Positions 1 to 12,500 of a stretch of DNA of 64,000 nucleotides are shown here, in pieces. The DNA is from Monarcha castaneiventris obscurior (taxonomy: Eukaryota > Chordata > Aves > Passeriformes > Monarchidae). The position numbers and the translations under genes were made by a program. The notes below the pieces were generated by a model that did not search any database, was not told the origin of the DNA, and saw only the letters and a program-made list of their open reading frames with translations. Numbering within the stretch: position 1 is the first letter of the stretch; every line of letters begins with the position of its first letter. Location of the stretch: positions 3,719,501 to 3,783,500 of the forward strand of contig JAMPIT010000481.1 of assembly GCA_026261815.1 (NCBI GenBank). Direction: 5' to 3'.

Positions 1-648
1 ATTCATTTCACTCAAAAACCACAAGGAACATTATCCTCCAAGCACCATGAAAATTAGTTACATTTCAAGCTTGCTGCTCTCCCTTCTTAAACTATTAGGA
101 AGTATTGATTTTCCACAGATTATGGTTTGCTGTGGTTCTGTTCCATCTGTATTGTTAAGTCTGGGAGAGAAATACATAAATAAGCACCATCAAAAAGCCT
201 CACTGAGTGGCAGTGAAAATTTAATACAGGGCATTCAAACTCTGGGGTGTTTCTAGTCAGTCACAGCTTTTTTTCCTGCACAAGCAGCAGAGATGTGCAT
301 TTCACAAGCTCCGTGGGAAGCTGTTAGGGTGCCACACTGCCCTGTGACACTGCCCACAGCACAATGTGTGTGAGCAACCACAGCAGCCTCTGAATCAGGG
401 AATTTACATTTTGCTCATCCACATTTGCAAACCAGCTTTGTTTAGCAATCTTGTCCAGCTGAAGCTGAAACACCACAAATTCACAGCTTCAGTGTTAAAC
501 TTCATCAGGAGGCCAAAATGGCCATTTTAAGTTTTCTTAGGAATCAGGAAGACTCACCTACTATTTATAAAGAACAGCAAAAGCCTCACAAGAAAAAGAG
601 TCTTAGTTATTAAGTGCAAGTATGAACTTGAGTCTAAACCTTTCTTAC
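1..648 (-). other. RAE1: Last intron of RAE1 (partial)
   Basis: The donor GTAAGA follows the exon ending at 649. The minus strand between here and base 1 contains nothing resembling the terminal RAE1 exon, and the open frames present are short. I see only intronic, AT-rich sequence. Confidence 0.8.
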
Positions 649-3600
649 CTTTGACCAATCATAGCTGGAAGCATAAGCAAATATATTGCCATTGTGGTTG
701 AAACAACAAGCAGATATTGGCTGGTCCAGCTGCTCTGAGGTTTTTAGCTTTGTCCGTGCATCTTTATCCCAAAAGCTGAATCTCCCATCAGACCCTACAG
801 TGGCCAGAGTACCATGGACAGGGTGGAATGCTATCCCATTGACCTGCAGAACCATACAGAACACCATGTAAAACACCACACAGCAACAGCTGATGGAACA
901 CTCACAGCAGATGTCCTGAAGCCTACAAGAGTAAATACACAAAATTTCTACTGGATACAACTCTTAATATTTTAAAATATTTTCAGATCTATTTTTGGAG
1001 AAAAAACCCAAAAACAAACCGAAGAAAACCCACCAAAGCAACAAGAAAAGCATAATCTTTTTTGCCTAGTACCTAATAATTCAATGCATAATGCCATTAC
1101 ACAACTATTGTTTCAATATCTGCAAACTTAACAAGTGTCAACTCCACTTGTTGACAAAATTCAACGAAATGCTGATCTAGTGCTTGTTTTATGGGAAGTA
1201 TAAAAATTCATCTTTCCTCTTATGACTATGACAGGTCTTTAAACATGTCTAAGATAACTTTAGGCAAGATAAAAGGTCAAGGAGAACAAACAGTTCAGAG
1301 CCAATTTTACATTAGGAGTGTACAGTGTATGTATGATAGATGGTACATGTTGGAAACTCACAGCATAGATGTCCTGAGGTGCTGATGTGTTTGTTCCATT
1401 GGAGCGATGGCATTTAAAAGTGAAATTATCTTTTGCACTGGAAAGGAAATCAAATTTTTTATTTAAAAAGTCTTCTTACTTTCATCATTGTGAACTGAGC
1501 AAATGAAAAGAGGATGTTTTATTAAATACTTACGGATTTGGGGGGTTGATATAATGAATAGCTACTCTTCCTTCAATACTTCCAAGGGCAAATCCAGTTG
1601 GTTTGTTCACTTTGTCTTTGAAAATGGCAACACAGCGATGCTGAATTAGAGAAAGATACAAAGGAGTTTTAGAAAGAGACATCTTTTCCACAGGGACACA
1701 AAACATCACAGACATCAAAGCAAGATAAAGCAAAACCACTAACAAGCTCAACAGATCAGTCAAATTCTGTTGAGAATTTGGGCAACAGTATTTAAATTTT
1801 TAAATCATTGTGAAGATCAGCAACAGATCAATGGCAGATCAGGTCACTGCCATGCTAAGATAACTTGGGGTTGAAACACTGCCATGTTTTTACAAAAAAA
1901 AGTCAAGTCCAGAATGTCAACAATCTGTATAAATACAAATATTATTATTTACCTGGTGTTTAAGAGGAGATTCTATTCTTCTAAATTCAGAAGGCTGGTT
2001 CTCTAACTGATAAACTATCAAACCCCTTTCTGCAGTGGCCACAGCTGCCATAGGATGAACCTGGATAAGGTTGTAAAACAGGTTGAAAGAGACACTTGTG
2101 TTAATTGCATGGCAGAACATCCTGAAGAACTTAAAGGAATGAGAGGGAGGGAAGTAGGAAGCAGATAAAGAACAAAATTCATTTATTCACTTATCTTCAA
2201 ACACAGGCCAATTTTTCCCTGCCACTGAGAAATTAAACACACCAAAAATCTTCTAATTATAAGCTGGCTCTGGTGGTTTACAAACTTGCCCAGAACTAAG
2301 GGTAGGTCAGAACTCATGCTGATTTCAGTGATGTTAAAAGGACACTAAGTGTGTTTTGTAGGATGAAAATCCCTATTTTCCAGGGCCTGATCAAGAAGAT
2401 CAGATTATGTTCTACTACTACAATCATAGAGAGATCAAACACTAACAGTGTTCAAGTACTGTCCTACAGAAGCCCCCAAAACTTATTCCTGTTCCCAGTT
2501 ACCCAGCTGGCACCAGTTTACCACATGTCCTGACTTACCACATCTGCACAGTAACATCTTTCAGGGAGCTGCAGTGTCATCATAGGTGTTGGTGAACGGG
2601 TATCCCAGAACTGATGGGAGCAGAGAGATAAACAAACTTACACTTGGAGCTCAGGATACACTTAAAATTACTATAGGAGAGAGAATATAACTGGCACCAA
2701 GTAGTGTAACTCTCTGAAGTGAGGCTATTCATTAATTATTAGAGCCTAATGAAATATTTTTACTTCACATAAATATTTTTATGCACAAATTACTAGCACA
2801 CTTGGTGTTCACTTGTTTAGGTAAAAATCATACCTTCAAAGTTTTATCCCAGCTTCCTGTCATCACACAGCTGTAATTTGGTGCTTTAATCCAATGGATA
2901 GTCTTCACAGGAGCATCATGCTGAAGAAAGAAAGGACAAACACATGCAAGAAGCAATCATTAGAGACTAACTCTCTTTTTAAATTATAACTGGTAACTTA
3001 ATCTAGTCACCACAATTACATTTTCTACAAACAGACATTAACTTCTAATTTGAGAATGTAAATTGTAATTCCTGTTATTGTTGCAGCAGAAAGCTGGTAT
3101 TTGTGAACTGAGTGACTTCTTAAGTTTATTTCCCCTCTAATGCAGCAGGGTGACTTAGTGAGATCTCTGCAGCAGTGGAAAGAGCTCCCTTAGGTAAAAC
3201 ACAGAAAACAGGTGCACAGAGTTTTTAAATCACTTTGATCACCTGTTCAGGTCCATTCCACTATCTCAAACATATAAAAATTAGAAAGGTAGCTTTTAAT
3301 AAAAACAGAAAAAGAAAAAAGAAACTAGTACTTTGGGCTTTACTTACTTGTGCAATCTGAATTGCTTGATTACTGTTGAGATCCCACATTTTGGCAGTTT
3401 TATCACAGGAAGCAGTAAATACTTTACTCCCATCCTAAAAAACAAGAATAAACCCAAGAGGTTAACTGGCTCTATTGGAAAACAGTTAAGTCTCACTCTC
3501 TTCTAGTAACAGTGTAACATCAATGTAACATGTACAGGGATTGCAAGACAAAGAAGAAACATAACATCAAATTCATTTATGACTATCCCATGAAAGAACA

Positions 3601-4844
3601 AATGGTGCTGGCTTTTATCTAGCTTTTAATACACTCCTAACTTTTAACCTCACTTTTAGCATTCTTACATGCATGCCAGCCCATCCCATTAGGACACACT
3701 CAGCACACATTTACAGCAATTTTAGTCTATACAATAACCATGGGCTGCAGCTACATGTGGCACTCATCTGCCTGCAGACCACACACCAATTTATTTAGAC
3801 TTTTGGTAAAAAATGTACATTTGTTTTTAAATAACAACATACATCACTCCAGCAGGCATCTAGTACAGGGCCTGTGTGCATCTGCTGAGCCTTTGGAATT
3901 GTCTGTCCATTGTCCTGAACTTCCCAGCAGCGAACCTGCAACAGGAGAAGCAAATGCAGATTTAACGTATTAAGAGGAACTTAGAAAGACTTGTCTTGAA
4001 GACCCCAGCCTTAGTTTATCCAACAAAAAGTACGGTTAGCAACACCAAAGTCTGGGTTTTTTCAGAACTGGTGAAACCTTATTTTTTCTGCTTATGTTCC
4101 TTTTACCTGTAGAGCCAAAACTCAACCCCACAACTTCAATTTCCACCTCAAGAGTAGCTTGCAAACAGGTAACCCCTCACCACACTGGCCTGGAGAACCC
4201 TTAACCCTCAGCTTGGAAGAACACAACAGTTAGAAAATATGCACACATTTGTCTTCCCTCCCTGTCTGGGCCAGCTGGGATTTCATCTTTCAAACTTAAA
4301 AAAACTTGTTATGATAACTTAATGAATAATTTAATCTTTTGGGGTTGAAGTGGATGATTTATCAACTATGTCAAACTTAGTGCCTTGGTACCGACATAAA
4401 TTTTGCAGTTCTTCAGCAAGTTAGGTTTTCAGGTACCCTGCACAAGCTTTTAGAATCCCATTTTGCAATTTCGGCACTTTATTCATCTGCATGTCTGAGA
4501 GTACTTACATCATTTGCCCATGATCCTGCAATGAGGAAATTACCCGGCAGCGTTGGTGGACTAAACGCTAAACAAGATATACTGTCATCAGGTGGAGATG
4601 TTACTTCAATATCCTGCAAAGGACAGGAGACAGAACAAAATTTGCCACATTTTAGAACTGTGAACTGAGCTCTTATTACTTCTACACAACGAGTCAGTAG
4701 GTCCTGCTGTGATGCATGAACACACACAGCAGCACAGGGGGCTGCCACACGTACCTTCATCGGGTTGTGGTTATCTGCAGTGGTGCTGCCGAACATGCTG
4801 GTACCTCCGGTACCAAACCCCGACGTTGACCCGAACAGACTCAT
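649..4844 (-). CDS. RAE1: RAE1 mRNA export factor, ten of eleven coding exons, 3' end off-window
   Basis: RAE1 (Gle2) is a WD40 beta-propeller that binds the GLEBS motif of NUP98 at the nuclear pore, acts in mRNA export and also in the spindle checkpoint. Coding exons in transcript order: 4844-4755, 4613-4509, 3935-3843, 3434-3348, 2920-2834, 2610-2539, 2060-1953, 1640-1534, 1437-1362, 843-649. All have AG/GT boundaries and join in phase to 340 residues. The start is the ATG at 4844, opening [20 protein letters not shown], almost identical to the mammalian N-terminus. Recognisable stretches include [73 protein letters not shown] and [20 protein letters not shown]. The human protein has 368 residues; the remaining 28, starting GHEFYNPQK, should lie left of base 1. 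No frameshift or internal stop is seen, so the gene looks intact. Confidence 0.97.
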
Positions 4845-4851
4845 CTTTGCC
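4845..4851 (-). other. RAE1: 5' UTR segment of RAE1 exon 2
   Basis: A 3' splice site (tracts of T/C then GCAG, with the exon beginning at 4851) sits seven bases before the RAE1 ATG. The first, noncoding exon therefore lies further upstream in the CpG island; its donor could not be fixed by eye. Confidence 0.7.
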
Positions 4852-5019
4852 CTGCGAACGAGTAAAAGGTTGAGCCCTGCAAGGCCCTCAAGCGTGCCCG
4901 GGGCGTCTCGCCGCAGCCACCACACCAGCACGCCCCTGGGAGGCACCCAGAGATATATAAACATACCAAACAAAATATAATAACATAAAGTAAATAAATA
5001 AAAAGACACTTCTCGTTGC

Positions 5020-5510
5020 TGCTGGATCCCCCCACACCTCCCGGCTGCCCACCCTGCCGCGGATCCCTCTCGGGCCGTGCCCTGGCAGAACCAACCCCGC
5101 CGAGCCCCTCATGGCACCCCGGGACTGCGGCAGCGACGCTGCCCCGGGAAGCCCAAACCCGAGCCCGGCCCGGGCTGCTGCCCCTCCGGCGCACGCCCCA
5201 GCCGGGGCTCCCTGCCCACCCCCGAGGCCGCCGCTCCGCGGGGCTCCCTCTCGCCGGCCGGCGGCCCCTCGGGCGCTGCCGCGGGCGCTGGGGGCCGGCG
5301 GGGGCCGCGGGCCGGGGCCGCCCTCACGCACCGGTGCGGGGCCCGCTGCGGCCCGGAACCAGCGACGCAGCGCAGCGGCCAGCGCGGGACGGGCCGCGCC
5401 TCCTGCGCAGGCGCCGCGGGGCGAGGCCGCGGCTGCGCCCTGGGCGGGCGGGGGAGGCTCCGGGCCGGGCCTGCCCCGTCCCCGCCCCGCCAGGGGAAAA
5501 GCGTCAATCC
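5020..5510. promoter_or_regulatory. CpG island, RAE1 promoter and untranslated first exon
   Basis: About 490 bases are very GC-rich with dense CpG, in sharp contrast to the AT-rich flanks. The island lies immediately upstream of RAE1 exon 2, as expected for a housekeeping promoter. Long overlapping open frames on both strands here are an artefact of GC-rich, stop-poor sequence. The exact start site and first-exon donor are not resolved. Whether it also fires on the plus strand cannot be told from sequence. Confidence 0.85.
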
Positions 5511-6550
5511 CGTGGTTTTTCCCCCAAAGCGGCCGGAGGTGTTGCGGGCTGGGTGTTTTTTGGCGATGTCCCTGAGCCGCAGGTGACCTGACCCCCGCGT
5601 GGTGCAGCTGCTGCTGGACCAGCCCTGTATCTCCTGGGATTACAGCGCCTAGGCCGTCACTGCGCAGTTGTAACTCTGCCACTGTGCAGTAAATAAAAAG
5701 GACGTTTCATTCGAATTTAATGCTGATGAAACAGCCATTAAAAAACCCAGCTAGAGAAATCTACTGAAAATATCGTCTGTAATATCCATGCTATTGACTG
5801 TAGAGATCAATTTTGGGAGTATTTTCTATGCAGTCAATCTGGCTCCCGTGCATAAAAATTATTGTACACTTTAATCACCATTTTCTGCTTCTCTTTAGTG
5901 TTCTAGAGCCAACTAAATGAATAAAATGAACAAGGGATTCTGTTATGATGTGCATTATTAACAGGATTGTTTATTAAATTCTTACTCCGTAACATCTGCT
6001 TTCTTATTTGTTCAGTGAAGACAAATAGTAACTTGATTGCTGGAAGTCTTATAGTTCCTTGAGACATGCAGTAAGGAATTATTTCTGGCTTTTAGGTCTA
6101 AATTTACAAAACCCCACAATGCTGTACCTAAAAAAAAATTCCAAAACGAGGCACATGCAATAAATTCTTAACAAAGTCTTTCACTGCCTTCAAAAATAAA
6201 AAGCATCATCTTGTGCTCTGAAACAGGAGACAAAACATTTCCTGGATACATTTTTGAACTTCACGTTTTTGTGGCCAGAAAGAACATATTTCATTATGCT
6301 TTCTGGGTGTACCATTGTATTTGGCACTGTTTTACAGCAGAAACCACAGAATGGAAGTAGGACTATTCTGCAAAAATCGTAATTACTCTTAAGGTGTGAA
6401 CAAAGAAAAAGAGAAAATTATACTTTAGGTACAGTGATAAAGAAACTGAACAAGAAACTGACAGATACTGCTTTGTCTCTGCACTTTTTTTCCTAAGTGC
6501 AGTCAAAATAAATCAATATATAGAAAAACTTTTCATTTGTGGACCAACAT
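5511..6550. other. SPO11 3' UTR/flank and RAE1 upstream spacer
   Basis: There is no coding signal here. On the minus strand an AATAAA hexamer (complement TTTATT at 5970-5975) lies about 580 bases past the SPO11 stop and is the first canonical polyadenylation signal. SPO11 therefore probably ends near 5950, about 450 bases before the RAE1 CpG island. Confidence 0.55.
5970..5975 (-). terminator. SPO11: Candidate SPO11 polyadenylation signal
   Basis: This is AATAAA on the minus strand, the first canonical hexamer downstream of the SPO11 stop at 6551. An ATTAAA variant follows at about 5870. Use of either is inferred, not shown. Confidence 0.4.
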
Positions 6551-9500
6551 TCATAGCCATCCACCAAACTGCAGTTTGTTTGGTAAATAGACTCTGGACA
6601 GGTAATCTGACGAGAGAGAAGTTAAAACTTGAATTTCAGCCTTCAGTTTAGATGCTGCCATAATTTCCAGCTAAAAGAGAAAAAGAAAAAAAGAAAGAGG
6701 AAAACTTAACATGTAGGAAGTTAAGTAAGAAAAATCCATCCACTCATTGTATGTGCATGTGGAACTATAAAGTGGTTCAGAGAGACATCCCAGGGCATGG
6801 GGTTTCTCAATCTTGCCTTCTTTTAGGGCTACAAAATCTGACTGGCTCTGCTATCCTAAGAGGTTGTCAGACATGGGATTTGTCCTGTGGGGAGTAAGGA
6901 AATAGAAAACAGCAGGTTTATACATACCTCTTTTTTCCACAGTGGCTGACAAGCAATGTAAGGTCTCTTTTGAATACTTGCCAACTTATTTTCATCTTGC
7001 TTTGTAAATGGAATCAGGGCATCCTTGTGTATGTTTAATCTGCAAAGAAAATAAAATTCTTACATTTTCTCACACACTTAAAAATATATTTGTACAATTT
7101 ACTTCTTTATATTAAGACAAAATAATGCATGAAAAGAATAATGGATGTAAATGGATTTTTGTGCAGTAAGTCAGACTGCATTTCCTGTCTATGAAGCAGA
7201 ATGATACTTCTGTCTCTTTTGGGGAAAGAACTCACCTCTGGAGATCAGATGGAAGGAGCCCAAGCCACTTGATAGAGGGCACGGTGAGATGATGGGCCTC
7301 AAAGGACATGGACTGGAATAAGAAAGGTCAGCTACAGCATTCAGTGACCTTCAGTTTAACTTGGGATGATCTTTTTCCATTTTTCTACTGAACAATTCAT
7401 CCATCTGCCCCTGCCCTCTGCCTTCACCTGTATCTGCCTGCCTTCCTACTGTGTTCCCACACCTTGTCTGTAGCCATGTAACACGATAACACTTTCTTGT
7501 CCCTCTTGCTTCTACTTCCATAATGTTCCACACTAACACAAGTATCCCTAAGCAAATCCTCACTCCAGAACAAAATCTTTACCAACATAACATGATTTTT
7601 GTGGCAAATCACCCATCTCACAGTTAGGTCCTCCTCTTTCATTCCTCTTCTAAGGCAGAAACAAAGTCAAATGGTGAACCCTTTTCTATTTGGACTGTCT
7701 GAAAACCTCCTATGCAGCAGAGAAAAACTGTGAAATACAGTTAAATGAAGCACCTGGCGTTACTATTCAATTTCTTTTTGTTGCAGCATGAAGCTGTTTC
7801 TGCAGATACACAAGGCCTAAAAACCACCTCTTTGTGGCTGAAACAAAATGTTAGAAGACAGTAGCCATTCTGACAAAGGCTGTATCATTTCACACATTCC
7901 AGCTTCCAGGCTGGGCTACAAAACAACGTATTTGAAGGGGAAAAAATATACTCACCACAGATCCATACTTGTAGACGCACATTATTTCTACACCTGGGTT
8001 GCAGAATAGCAAAAGTTAAGTGTCTGTTTGTTTGCACAACAGGCATGTTTAAGGAGACTGTTTAAAAATTCAGTTTTATGGCACAACACTTATGGCTTTA
8101 TGATTAGTGAGGTTCTTATGGTTTACATATATTTTTAGATTATGTCAAAACAATCAGAATCTTAGCATGTCACCTTCATTTTGTTAAATGTTTCACACTA
8201 TCTGTGTATAGGCAACTCAAACCCAAGGATAATCAGCTCTTTTACACATTGTCCAACATCTAATACTAAAAATGTCTTTCTTTATCCTGTGTGATTCATA
8301 TCTCTTAATACTATTGCTTTGAGCAGCTACTTCTCACTTTGCAGTAATCTCCCTAATTTCGGGTGGGATCAATGTAGATACATCAACTTCTGATTGTGTT
8401 GGATTTCTGAGCTCTCAGAACCTTCATAAGAGTGAGGAAGGACATTCTAAACAAATTTTGCTTTCCTTTTATGCCTTTGAACCTGTACAGATTTACCATG
8501 TGGATCTGCATCCATAAGGGTGAAAATAGGAATTTGAAAAGAATCCCACAGCTTCCTGACCAAAAGTCGTGTGTTAAGATCTGGTATGCCTTTTCCCTAA
8601 AGAAATAAAAGAAAAGCAGACAGTTTTAAATTAACTGAAACAACATCTGGCTACATATGTGTTTACATTTACCATTTGAAAGCAAGTAAACAAACAAAAT
8701 GCTGGCAGAAATGTTTGTCCAGCAGCTGTTTTGCAGAGAAAAGTCTATGCTCCTATTTTGGCTTTGTGCAGAGGGAGGGCCAGGCTGGGAGCAGCTGGGC
8801 AGGTGTTCTGGATTATGGGCACTGCAGAAGCATCAGACATTCCTCTGTTCAAGGGGTTAATTTATAAGGTCTGGGAGTTGATGTATAGCTGTATCCTGGT
8901 GTCTGCACAGGCTGGTGTAAGAAGGCCACTTTTTTTACTTTAAGACAGTATTTATGTCACTAATGGAACAATATAAAATAAGTTGTTGCTATGACTGACT
9001 GAAGCTGGACCATTTGTGGCAGAGTAGGAGTGCTTATCTCTCTTAGGAATGGGGAAATGTTCTTCCCTCATTGTATGCATATTTCATTTACACATTCCTG
9101 TTAATTCCCCTGGCTCCATAGCTCTTTCAGTACAATCCAAAATCAACCAAATTCTGTTTCATTTGGGTTTGCAAAATCTCAGGTCCTGAAGGACTAAAGG
9201 TCATTCAACAGCTGAGCCTTTCTGAGACTGAGCAGCAACTTTGCAGCAGCACAGGAAGCTGATAAGCTACCAAGCTCTAAGGAGATGTTTGGGGGAAATA
9301 AGTCTTTAGAATGTGTATTTCATATTTCTATGAGGATAATTAAATTTTTAAAATCATTGTTAAATATGTTTCATATTAATTTTACTATGCCCTCTTGCCC
9401 AAGTTTGAGCAGCTCTACAATGCTGAAGTATTCCTTAAATTAGATGTAGCTGGAGGATATGAAATGCAAGATGCATACCGTGATCATGATACATGGAGAC

Positions 9501-12500
9501 ACTTTACTGAAGAAGTCATCATCCAGGAGTCTCTGAAAAGTTGCATCTTTTTCTACAATTAATATAAATTTGGCATGTGAGGTTAAATCTTTTTTTGTTA
9601 AGGCTAGCTACATGTAAAATGATCCATCGCACCAATCAATTAAAACCAACTGCTCTAAAATACCTGTTCTGGAGCCAAGAGCAGTGATCATGACTCAATT
9701 TCAGAGCCAACAAGGAAAGCAAAAATTACCAGAACGTTGTTTAACTTGGAATATTCCTTGTTTTTACTTTATTTTTTTCTGTCTACGATTAGAGTTCTTG
9801 CTCAAAGGATACTTTTAATTCCTTGAACATTAGATGGCACAGTGACTGCCTAAAACAACAAAAATGAGATTAATCATTTTAAATAGAGAAAATGATATAT
9901 TTTAAAATAACAACATTAGGTAATGAAGGACACTATTTCATCCTGAAACAGCCGTTCCTCCTCTATATGCAAGATCAGTTCTGACATTTTCACCTCTTTT
10001 ATGAGTGTATTCAACCATTCATATGCACTGTTGTGTAGTGGTCTAGGAGTCCTCTTGTCATAACAAGATGCTTTTTAAAGTGTTTGTGCCACTGTTGCAG
10101 AAAATTGTTCATCATATAGACATGATGGAGATAATGATATCCTGATTAATGCTTTATCTGTCTTAGCCAGAAAAAAAGTCTGCATGGTGTGAAGATGCAA
10201 ATTTAATACAGACTTAAAACATCTAAACATTCTTTTCAAAGGACCATTAAATCTTTTCTTTTACTGACCTATAACCTGGTTTTATGAGTATTTTCAAGCA
10301 ACAACTTGAAGATATGGTAATATTTACTTTATATCTCCAATTAGGATTGGCTCAATCTGGCAAGCATATGGATGGGAAAACAGGAACTGGGGGAAGAACT
10401 TGGTCAAAGAGAATGAATGTATATATGGAAGTGTGTGGTCTGTTTTAACTCCTGCCTGTAAATCACCCCCAGTGCCAGGGTGGAACCACTCAGCAAATGA
10501 AAATATGGAGATCAGTAACAGGGGACTTTATGCTTACAAACAAGGTGTAATGGGCAGATAAGGTTACCTTTCAATATTGACATGACCAAATAAGGCTTAC
10601 AATGGACACGTTTTTCTGAAAATTGTGACAGTAGTCAGCAAGTCTGAGTCCTATTCCTGCTTTTGTACTCTGCACTGCTGTAGAAAATCTTTCAGCACTA
10701 GGCCAGTTGAATCTCATCTCCTTAAATCACTCTTGACTTGTTTTCTCACTCTGCCAGAATTCAATCTATTGTGACAGAAATGCTGTATGTTCAGAGTGCC
10801 CAGGATTCTTTGGTTCAAGAGCACTCATTTGACAGAACACTGTAATATAAAGCCTAAGATATATAATATATACACCTTCCCCTGCAAGGCTGCCACGGCA
10901 GAAGGTAGTGCTAAAAACCATATCCAAAGATTTATTCCTGGTGAGTCTAGAGCTGGGCTTTGGAATTACAATGCAGTTAAGCAGTATTTTCATCTGTTTT
11001 ATTCCCCCAGGTTGTAACGCCTCAATTTGCCACAAGCAGAGGTTTGTGATGATTGTACACTGTAATCTGAGCTACAAGAAGTGCAGGACATCATGTACAG
11101 GCAGATGCTATGGATTACTGTTTGTGGTTTACAATACATACTGTTGCACTGCAGGTACAATTCACTTTTGTACCATCCTCCTCAGTGAAACTTAAATTAC
11201 CAGCAACAAAACCTTTAGTTGTAGACAGCTGGAAAAAACAGTAAGTTGTATAGAGTAAATGGGAAGTTACTATATTGCACAGATAAAGCAAGAAATCTCT
11301 GAAAAGAATTGTGACTGCTACTAAGCAGTGATTCACTGCCATCAGCCTTTTAAAAATTAAGCAATGTTTTGTCCTCGTGGACAAAAAGCCTTACTTACAA
11401 TAAATAATTTTTAGATACAAGGGAACCCTTGTCAGACATGAGATACAAGTAAATTTGACAGGTTGTTACACTTCTGATGCACTTTAAGTTTTCATTTAAC
11501 CCCCAAGTTAGCAATTCATTTGAGTGCAAACTGCTGAGCAGGTGTCTTGCACTCTGAAGTTTAAGCACTGCCTTCACTAGATAACAACCCCTGTGATTTT
11601 AGCTGGTACTTTGTCCCAAACCCTTTGGAGAAAGCAAACTCTATGAATTTTCTGTGAAGACAGAAACCTTTTGGGTGCCACAGTAAAACATAACTAATTT
11701 TCATTAGCATCAATGAGACTTTATTTTAACTATTTAATTCCAGTTGATAACTTTATGTGATATTTCCCCTTTCAGTTTAATAAGATCTGGAAATAATGAC
11801 AAAAACATTGATAAGAAGCCACTTACTACATGTAGACTTCTCCGAGGTATCTTAAGCATGCAAGAAATGTCATTGATTATTTGGTCCACGACACTTTGGC
11901 TACCAAACAGTAGAGTATCTGAATAATATATATCTCTATCAAGACAAAATATTGTATTTGTAATTATAATACTGAAACAGCTGCAGGCTCATGAAAACTT
12001 TATAAAGAGCATGGTTAACCAGACAAACCTAAAGCATTTTATGTACAGGAATCCTACAGGTTTGCATCCTGTAGGTTGATTTTCACAAAAACATGCTTAA
12101 AACACAGCTTTATTTGAAATTGCAGAAATTGAGCCTGTTACCTTTTAGTTGCATAAGTGTTGCTCTGCACCATCTTGTAGATCATAGATAATATTTTGAG
12201 CATCAGAGCTGAAAAAAATACATTTCACAAAATATTCTGTCCATTTTCAAAAATGCATATACAATCTTTTGTCCTTATATTAAACCATATTTTTGTCCCA
12301 TAAATAGAATTTTGAAATGTATTTTAATGTGAAAATACAGAGAAATTGTGCTAATCAATAGACTCATTTATTTCTAGCATAATGAGAAAAAATATGAGGG
12401 AGTTAAGTGAGGAAATGTATGCTCTAATGTCCAGGCCAAGAAATGAAATGACTGAGTTAGAAAAAGAAATGAGCTTATTGTCTGTATTCCAAGATTCCTT

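Noticed and set aside
5016..5682. Five overlapping frames of 130-264 codons on both strands near the RAE1 promoter
   Set aside because: They lie in a CpG island where stop codons are rare, are rich in P, A, R and G, overlap one another in several frames and show no domain.
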